Origin: Heliopora coerulea
Lineage: Eukaryota; Cnidaria; Anthozoa; Scleralcyonacea; Helioporidae
NCBI GenBank assembly: GCA_030142905.1
Contig: JASJOG010000006.1
Span: forward strand, 124,001 to 188,000
Direction: 5' to 3'
DNA: 64,000 nt
The position numbers and the translations under genes were made by a program. How positions within the stretch are numbered: position 1 is the stretch's first letter; each line of letters begins with the position of its first letter. The notes under the pieces were generated by a model. That model did not search any database, was not told the origin of the DNA, and saw only the letters and a program-made list of their open reading frames with translations. Positions 48,901 through 58,700 of this stretch are shown here, one piece after another.

Positions 48901-51900
48901 TGAAAGTAATCCTGCTAACGAGCCCCTCGTAAATTATTCAGAAAATTGAGTGGGCGATTCGACAAAAAAAGGAACATCTTAAAGTTATGCCTTTCAAATT
49001 TCTTTTTTACAAAAGTTTCATAAATTTCTTTAAAGACAGAAAGTCAATTTTTATAGAGATTTTGGCTCAGGTTATATTTCAAGTTAATGGCTAATCAATG
49101 ACAAATTAAAGTAATAATCACTGTTGTTGATTCATAACTACTAATTTATTAACGTTCGATTAACGTCTAACTCTTCTTATCCAGGTTAGCTATTTGGGGC
49201 TCTTGGAGAATGTGCGGGTACGAAGAGCTGGGTTTGCGTATAGGCAGTTGTATCCTAGATTCCTCATGAGGTAATTTTTTGTTTAATTTACACTCACTAA
49301 CTTTAGCCTTAAGTAGGGGTGCATTTATCAAATTAACATTGTGAAAATAATCAGTTATTACATCTTAATTTCTGATATGTCAAGAAACGTAACCGAATAC
49401 TCGTCCCGTAGTGATTCTGTTTCTCGATACTGTAACCTTAACTTCTTGAGAACGCAACGAGTTGCAGTGTGGTGGTCGGTGCTTGTATAAGTATATACTG
49501 TTGGAGTATCACTTTTAGGTTGGCTAACAAAATGATGGACCTTGCACACTGACGACGCGTATGTCCAATCACAAACTAATACATAAATGTAGTATTAACT
49601 CATCGTCGTTGAGCGGTTAGATTCGTAAGAAATTTAGACATTCAGTCTTCTTCTGGACCAATAAAAGACGTTGGCAACGTATTTTGATATCACTTTTTTC
49701 GACCATTTCTTCAGGTGCTTGAAAGAAACTACGTTTTCCTTACGGGGGGCATTTTTGGCTAATGCGTAATTTGAATTTTACAAGGTTGCAATGTTGTCGC
49801 AGCCCGCCATCTTGAAGTCTGAAAGGAGGTCCTGACGTGACTTCACAGCCAGGGTATAAATGCGAGTTTACACTAATTTTCTTTGTATGAGATCTCAAGA
49901 ATGTGCGATGGTTGTCTGCATTACCTCCAGCTATGAATTGGACATTCTTTAACAGAGTATATAAACCGAGCGGAGTATGAAAGAACAAAGTAACGTGAAT
50001 AAAGCTGTACAATGGTTTTGACGTTAGCAAAAAATGCCCAATTCAAAATGGCGGATAAATGAGGGATTTCGATAAACGATGCTTAACAGTAACACGAAAA
50101 AAATTAAGAAGTGACTCATTAACTCTCCTATTCAAATTGTCCATTTCTAACTACATTGCAATGTTCTTTGTGGCGATGGTTTTGTATCATGTTAATAATA
50201 CTGCTTTGATGCTTCCCTGAACATCATTAAGTGAATTAATTCTTTAGAGTAACTTCAAACAGTCTAAAATGCGGCAACAAAGAACGAAGGTAGATCAGTC
50301 TATTGGAATGCATTGCTCATGTCGTTCAAAGGAATCGTATTAACTGCCACGTTTCCGATATTATCCCCCCACGTTATCAACCCTGCATGTTTAGCTTATG
50401 TTAGGAGGAACTAATTAGAAGTTGGGCGTAAATAGATGGCTGGTGCATAGATCTTTCCTAGTATGTAATATACAGGAAAAATACTGGATTTCATTGGTAT
50501 TCACTGACACGAATATTATCGATATTTACTAATGCGGGTTCTATTCATTGCCTTCCGTTCTTTATATATATTTAAAATAAAAGAAACTACAAAGTGTAAG
50601 GTATACGTAGATGACTTGTCCGAGTTTGTTGATTATCTCTGTATTCTGGCTACTTAAGCTTGCGTAAAACAGTTCCACAGGAAAAAGTGTTGGGCGAGTT
50701 TTAGAGTACTGATCCAATGCTCTTTCGACGTAAAAACTGATGGGAGTGTAGAAAACCGAAGGTCGAGGGCTTAAGACAATATTCACTTACCTTGCTTGGT
50801 AATCTCGATTCGCGGAGTGGCGGTCCGTACTTCACTGTCAACCTGAGCGCTCTAAATAATTGGAGTTTCTGAATTATAGCTTTAGATTTATTAACATAAG
50901 GAGACCTATTATTTACATTTTAAAAACTTATTAATAATTCATAAAGGAGGTACAAAGGTTAATCATAACCGTGTCGTGTTTTTTAATGTGATAAAAACAA
51001 GCTTACTTCCCCCCTCAAATTTTTGCGGCTTAGAAAACATCAATTTTCAAACTTTCTTTCGCGAATTAGTCTAGTAAGGGGTTCGTTTAAGTCATTTTAA
51101 AAAACCTACAGTACGTGCTTTATGGAATCTAAAACATTTGATCATCGCCTCGTGTTTTAAACCCGATAAAGCACTCCTGCTCGTTCCTTGATTATTACTT
51201 TAACTGTTTGAGTACGCGTTATGTGAGTGCGGTTATGAAAAGGAGGGAGTAAAGGGAATGTTTGCATGAGGCCAGTCTTAAAATTCGTAATAAAAGCATT
51301 TTCAGTATTTTGCATATTCACAAGAGTTTAGCTACCCGGCCGTAGCATCCCGAAAAGCATCACCGAAAATAATTTTTGGAAAAATGACCTCAGTCGGAAA
51401 AAACCTGCGTGGTATGCTTCTGATGAACGACCACCCCATTAAGCCTTTCACATCACCATGTTAAATAAATTGCTTGTTAAAAAGCATGTTTGTGGAATTA
51501 TTTGTAGGTACAAAATGATCTCTCAAAACACATGGCCAAATTACAGCGGAAATGATAGAAATGGCGTGGAAGTATTGTTGACGGACGTGGGCTTGAGTGA
51601 AGACGTTGCATACGGAAAGACGAAAATTTTCATCCGTACACCCCAAAGTCTAACGTTATTGGAAGAGAAAAGAAGTGAAAAAATTCCGGAAATTGTTCTC
51701 CTTTTGCAGAGGGTAAAGTGAATTTTCTTGCATTTTGATTAGTTTAGTTGTCTTCGTGCGGGTTTTGTTTCTTCGGCATAATATCACTCTTGACGATGTG
51801 ATTGGTGCTATATTTGTCACACGGGCCATCTTTAGTATCGCAGTTTGCGACACAAAATATCAGGAGTTTATAAACCTGATTTAAAATTTTGCGACGTGCA

Positions 51901-52722
51901 TAAGGTTTTGGAGCAAAACCGATGTTTTGACATAAGTATTCCTGGTATTTTGCAATTTAACATTTTGAGCATCGTTCTCTTGTTTCAAAGGAAGACTTCT
52001 AATTCGGCTATGTTTTTTGAACGCGAAAGGCACATGTCATTGTCGCGCGTCTTGGGTAGTTTTAAACGGATTTGTAGAAATGACGTGAACAGTGAATATA
52101 TAAATTTATAAAATAACATGCGTCCTACGCACGCTGTGATTGGGCGAGCTTCATTTTCTCTCAGAGTATAGAAACATGGATGACGTCATTTTCATTTTGT
52201 ATTAGAGTACAGAGATATGGATGACGCTCGAAAAATCCTTTGTTATTTTGTAAAACAAATAGAAAATAGCTTTCGTGTGTCTTTACTGTGATAGAAACAT
52301 GAATGACGTCATTTCATATTAATATATATATATATATATCGCACAATGTGCGGGCGATAAGGAGATCAAATTTACTGTCTACCCTTTCTTCAAAATGAAA
52401 GTCGATGAAGATGGTGCGCGAAGGACTAAAGAAAGCTATTTTATCCAGAAATTCAAGCCTTTATTAAATTCTAATTAGCGGAAGGGACTCAATAATTAGC
52501 GGAAATGAACTCCACCGTGAGAGAATTATCTGATTAACCAAGCAATTCATGACGTCACGATACAAGTATTCATAGCCTGAAGAACCACTGAAATGTGGTG
52601 AAATGCGTAGCAAAATAAAATCTACATTTAAACCGGATTGTTCTTTTGGTATTACTAATTTATCATATACTCAATACCTGTATTTACATTTTAATAAATT
52701 TGAATATATATATATATATATG

Positions 52723-52798
<76 letters not shown>

Positions 52799-55700
52799 TA
52801 TATAAATATATATATATATATATTTATATATATACATACATACATACATATATATATATATATATTCAAATTTATTAAAATGTAAATACAGGTATTGAGT
52901 ATATGATAAATTAGTAATACCAAAATATCAAACTTTTATAAAAAAACGTTGATGAATGAACTTTTTTAAAGTTTGATATTTTGATGTTTATATAAATGTT
53001 TTTAAACTGATGATTCCTGTTAAGCATATATATACCGGAAATTGCATAAATTTTGGCAAATATAAACATATATAAAAAAAGCATGTATAGGTAAATGTGT
53101 AATTGTGAATAGTTCAATCAACCTTAACACATGAGACTGACCAATGAATGTACCAAAAAGCACATAACCATATCTTCACTGACCGTTGAAGTGAGAATAA
53201 AATGAAGATACAATGGTCTTGATATGTTGATATGTTTTGTGCCATAAAATAGGCTTTCCCCGAAACTTTTGAAAATTTCAAAGTTTTTATGATAGGCAAT
53301 ATAAATGTATGTATGTACTATTTCCAAAAGAGTCGCCGTTCTGTGTCGAATGTTGTAAATATAGCACTTCAAATACTTGCTCTACGTCATGTTTGGATGA
53401 TTGTAAAAAGTTACTGAAAGCTTCAATAGATAAAAAGAAGTCAGTTTTATCGTTAAACCTGTGATGTAGAAGGCAGCAGCAGTGTCTGCAAATGTGTAAC
53501 AGAACTGTTTAATCCAACATCCGTCTCTGTAAATGTGATACAGAAACGATGTTTAATAAATGAGTTCTGTATCATATTTACAGGCACTAATGAAATATTA
53601 CATTCCTTTGTGTTTTCTTCATGGGATATTATTGAATATATGAAATATTTACGTATGGCACAATCGTAAGCAAACGTTTCTGATAAATTACTTCATTCTA
53701 TGATGTAGACATGGCATGAGCTAGTCGTACACGAAGCAGTCATTAGCGAACATCATTCTGTGTAAACAGAGTAATCCTGTGTTGTAGAAATGGCGTAAAT
53801 ATTACTGGTATGTGCGAGAATGGCAAGCAATTATCGATCCCTGTAATAGGTTTATTCCGAGGCATAAACAGGATACGAGCAAGTTGTACCCATTCAACTG
53901 TTTAATAATTGTGGAAGTCTGACTGCCAGTCAAAAAGTGACACCATAAAAAAGCTAGCCATGGAAGTCTTTCTCGACATGAATCTCCTAACCGGTCGTCT
54001 TGGACGTCAGTGTTAGTCTTCTTGCGGCCTAAAACGCCAAATCGTGACACATTTCTATTATTCAAAAAGATATGGTCTAGAACAGATACTTCACAGTGAG
54101 TAGGATAAAGTGTGCTACTTAACCAGTTAAATAAACTGTCAAAAACACGGTTTCCGTAGGCAAAAATAAAGTTTCGTTTTTTGTCTTCAAACAAACTATA
54201 TATATTTTTTTTTTTCTGTTTTGCGTTTAATTTTCTTTGAAATACCTTCTTTAAGACTTCCCCCTAAATAATTGTGGTTTTAAGCAGATTTAAAACTCTA
54301 AAATTTTCTTTTTGGATGCTTATTATATTCAATATGAAAATTTTCTCAGCAAAAAAGACAAAATGAACTGCAAAAAAGATCGCGTAAAGGCTTAAAACTG
54401 CCATCCAAAGTGGGCTCCTTGTCCGTCATGTTTGGCTTCTCATTTTTGGCACAACTATTGACTGAAGTCAGCCTTCTAGTTAATATATTGTTCAATATTT
54501 GAACCTATGTTTGATGTAACTATTTCTGAGCATGCTTGCAGCTCTAATCTTTGTGACATTTTTATCCAGAATATCCGAGGTGGCCTTGCTCGTCTATTTG
54601 TGCGACGATTGCGAGCTAGAAACAAAATACTAGCATGCTATCGTCATTGGAAGATGAAAGTTTACTTGCAAAAAATTATTGAAGCGTTTAGGTAAGGAGC
54701 AACACATTGAATGTTGGTATGACATGGTCTTTAGCATTCTCCTCTCCGTAAGCCAGTATATAAGACCCCAGTGACCTAAATTGAAAGTTACTTTTCATTG
54801 TAACGAAAGAAAGTTAATTGTACGAAACAAAGGCGGATGAATAGGGGACTAACTGACGAGGGGTCCTGTTGGCTCAATATTTTCAGGCCTAGGATTAAAC
54901 ACATGCTTGTTATCTCGCTTAAGTAAAGGTTAAAGAAAGTTCTATCCTTTTTTGATATTTTTATTGATAACATCATAAAACTGAAATGGGACAGTTTTAT
55001 TTCCATATCTAACACCGTGAAATTTTGGCCCCGAGGTCAGCGGAGTGCACCTTCCCTTGTCCTTTTGTTTTCAAGAATTAGTCCCGGCATCTTTCGTTGC
55101 CAGTGATCCCAAAATTGACTTCTAGCAAATGGTAACAAGCTACCGTCAAAAGTTTAACCTTGTTCCTCCAGCGCCTTCCTTTTCAGGTTCTTTTACAAAC
55201 CTGCAATAGACCTTGCATTCGCTCTTGTATTCGCAGACAATGGCTTAGAGCCGAGGCCTGGCTAGATATTCTCAGACGTTTACGCTGTATTACCTACTCA
55301 GGCCTTTACTCTAATCCGTTATTCATGGGCATTGGAGTGAATACCGGAAAGGTATATTTTTCGGGGCACCTGTTTACCAAGCAGACTTTTTTGGCACATT
55401 TTATTAGCACATCGGTCAGTAAAAGATTGTATTTTTAATTCTTTCTTTTTTTTTTGTTTCGAAACTTTCTGGCGCCAAATAAAGTCGTAAGTTTGAACCA
55501 CCACGGCCATAGAGCATACTCAAGAGGGTATCCAGGGGGTTCGTGCACACATTTGCATGCATTCTCTCCCTGTCAGACCGTTATCACTACGCTGCTGCAA
55601 CAAACCCATTTTCCTGTTCACCTGATATCCTCTGGCGGTTTATACTTTTTTATAAACCACTCTCATTCTCAATATTCTCATTTACAGAAACGTCAAATCA

Positions 55701-58700
55701 ATGCCAGATTATGGATTAAGTGTTGTTTGGCCAGTTCCTCCAAAGGCCATTGAGGCATTCATAAATCAATTGAAGGTTGTCCATTTGAGGTAATAACTAT
55801 TATTAATAGTCTCTTTTACAGTCTCTCTTATTAATAGATTACAACAACTAATTACAATTAAAAACGCCGATCCACCATGCAATTTTCCTGTCACTTGTCA
55901 TCCGTAGAATGTTGTTTTTCGTTGTATTTGTTGACGTAAGTCAGTGAACTATACGAGTGTGTTTGAAGTTGGAGAAGTCCAAGTCATTGGTTCCCTGGTG
56001 AATCTCCTTGTCGGAATATGACCATTCTCAGGACATGAGCGTTTGAGTTTATTGCAGCGGTGAGGCCGCGGAAGGAATGGGGGAGTCCTGACCTCCCACT
56101 TTTCAGAAGGATTATCAACAAGATTCGTTTAGATATAAACAGAATAACTCCAAATGGGGGGTTGCAGTCTTCCTGGGAAGCAGTTCAATCCTACAACCGT
56201 CTGGAAGAGGCTATATATAGTTTCTCTCTGGGGAAACGTTAGAGCTACGCTTCTTCGCATTATCTATGTGTCTTTGAACAAAATTGACCCCGAGGCTCCC
56301 CCCCTTCCCCACTCGTTTTACGCTGGATAAGCTACTGTTTTTTGGATTATTGGACGACCGGTCTGGTAAAAAAACTATTGTCCTAATGTTTAAGACGGTA
56401 AAAGCATAGCCTTCCGTTCATGGTATCAATTAAACCTGATCACCTCTTACCTACGTAAGGTACGACTTTCACTTATCGAGTGTATAGAGAATAACGCATT
56501 GGCGTGAGGAGATATGAAGTTTATCTTCTCGTGTTCAATTTGACCTGTTCGATTTGGCTACACCACTCGTGGCAGATCAAATTGAACACGAGAAGATAAA
56601 CACCATATCTCCAAACGCCCATTCATAAACACGAACGCACAGTCTAAAATGAGAATCAGCCATCTAGAAAGTTTTTTTTCTGTTTTTCATCTCAAAAAAG
56701 CGAAAAATCAAACGCAATACACGCTACTGGAGACATCAAACTGATTCTTAGCTTCAAATACAGTTTCTTGAAACTTACTATCGTCAAGCACTTTTGTGAA
56801 TGTCTTCTGTTCCCAAAACAAAGATAACTTCATGGAAGTCTCCTTTATCCTAAACTGCGTCACATACATGGTGTTGCCAAACTTTCTAAAAGGTCCGCAG
56901 ACGTCATTCATGCTACAAAGTTCAAGCAGACTTGGCGCATGCCCCTCGGTTATTAAGCAGAGATCTGTAATAAATGTCCGCAGATCCCCCATCCGCTACT
57001 GGGAACAATGAACTCATTTCTTTCATGCCGTTACCTTTCTTATCACAATTATGAATTGTCTTTTACAGATGGCGCGCGTGGTTGATCATCTCTAAAATAC
57101 CGGAGCACGAGAGAAATGAAGTACATATGAAAGCATCTGCAGCAGAAGCTCTTGATGGGCGAAGAAAAGAATGGGGATGTAAGCGAAGTTGGAAAGGGGA
57201 CTACATGTCTCTTGTAAGTAGAAAGCGTTTGTACCACTGGCCTCTTCATCTTTATATTGTCCTATATTGTGATCACATGTCTTTTCTGTCTATGAATTCG
57301 TAGCCTCTGTCTGTCTAGTCCGCTATTTTTCAACGTATATATGAACATCAACAATTTAGTAGTCTAAGTACCTTAATTTGAACAATTTTTAACTAAAATG
57401 TGCTTGAGAACGCCTCTGAAAACAGTATCAATGAACTTAAACTTTACGTATTATTGGTCCGCAATATTTCAAAAATCAAGACTAAATACGGTGGCGAGGC
57501 CACCAGGGAGAATGTGGGATTCGGACCTCCCGCTTTTCAGAAGTATGGTCAACTAGGTTCGCCCAAATATGAAGAGAATACCTCCAGGTGAGGAGTTGCA
57601 GTCTTCCTTCAAACGATAGAGTCCTACCATCGTCTAGACCAGTGGTTCCCAACCTGGGGTCCGCAAACAATTTTTGGTGGTCCGCCAAGACTAAGGGGTC
57701 CGCCAGGGGTCCGCGCAAAAGGGACGGGGTCTGCAGAAGGTAACTATTTTTTTTGGCAAATGACAACCTACAATATTGATTCAACTATTTTTTATTGCAA
57801 ACTACCAGTCAATATCGGAAATTGCGAAGGGTATAAGTGAAACATAAGAACTCGTAATTTTGAGATTTTAACAGGTCACACCTTCATCTCATGTTACATG
57901 CAACCACGCTTCGCCTTTTCACCCCGAGCTTTGTTCGTACAGGAAAAGTTCTCGAGCGTTTATCTGACCATAAATTAATCATGGGTTCGAAACGATCTGC
58001 CACTGGGAAGATTAAACTACGAGGATACAATGTTGAGTACTTAAAATTTGGTTTTATTCCATGCCGAACTGAGCAAAGCAAACCTGAATGCATCTTTTGA
58101 GGAGATATTTTAAGCAATGAAGCAATGAAACCGGCGAAGCTGCAGTTTCAGTTGGGAAGGGGGTCCGCCAAGTTTTTCTAAAATCAGTGAAGGGGTCCCT
58201 GGGAAGCAAAAGGTTGGGAACCACTGGTCTAGACGTCCTGCAGAAACGTTGAAGTCTGAACTGCAGGACTAAGAAGTTTTCCACACCTTACAGTATCTTT
58301 GTGTCTTTGACCAACATGGACCCCCAGGACCCCCTCCCACGCTTGTTTTTCTCTGGATGTGCCACTGACTAAATATAATCTAAGGTATCACCAGAAAACA
58401 TTCGGAGATGAGTTTCGAGTATGGTAAAGCCCGAAGCTTCTTGACGTTACATCTTTCTCTTACTACGTAACATCGTCACAGGCTAAGTACTTGTATGTGA
58501 ACGGAGGAAAAGGATGTACCAATCTGAAATTCACTTGACCGAAACAGGAAACTTATTTAGCCACAAATCAACCGTTGCTTATAATCTCGCGACAGGGAAC
58601 TGACTAGGTTAAAAAAGATTACGACTTGTACATTTTACCATAATTCTTTGCCTGCGGTGAACGCTGTGTGTTGCTGAAATATTGGTAGGTGTGCGAAAAA

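Larger units (their letters stand above)
57489..58375 (+). repeat. Interspersed repeat, copy B, split by a hAT insertion
   Basis: Left part 57489-57639 and right part 58235-58375 together align with 56056-56340. The hAT element at 57640-58226 sits between them. Confidence 0.6.

Noticed and set aside
48790..48950. Open stretch reading [20 protein letters not shown]
   Set aside because: About 50 codons within myosin intron 15, unlike any family I know. Upstream it is closed, so it is too weak to call.
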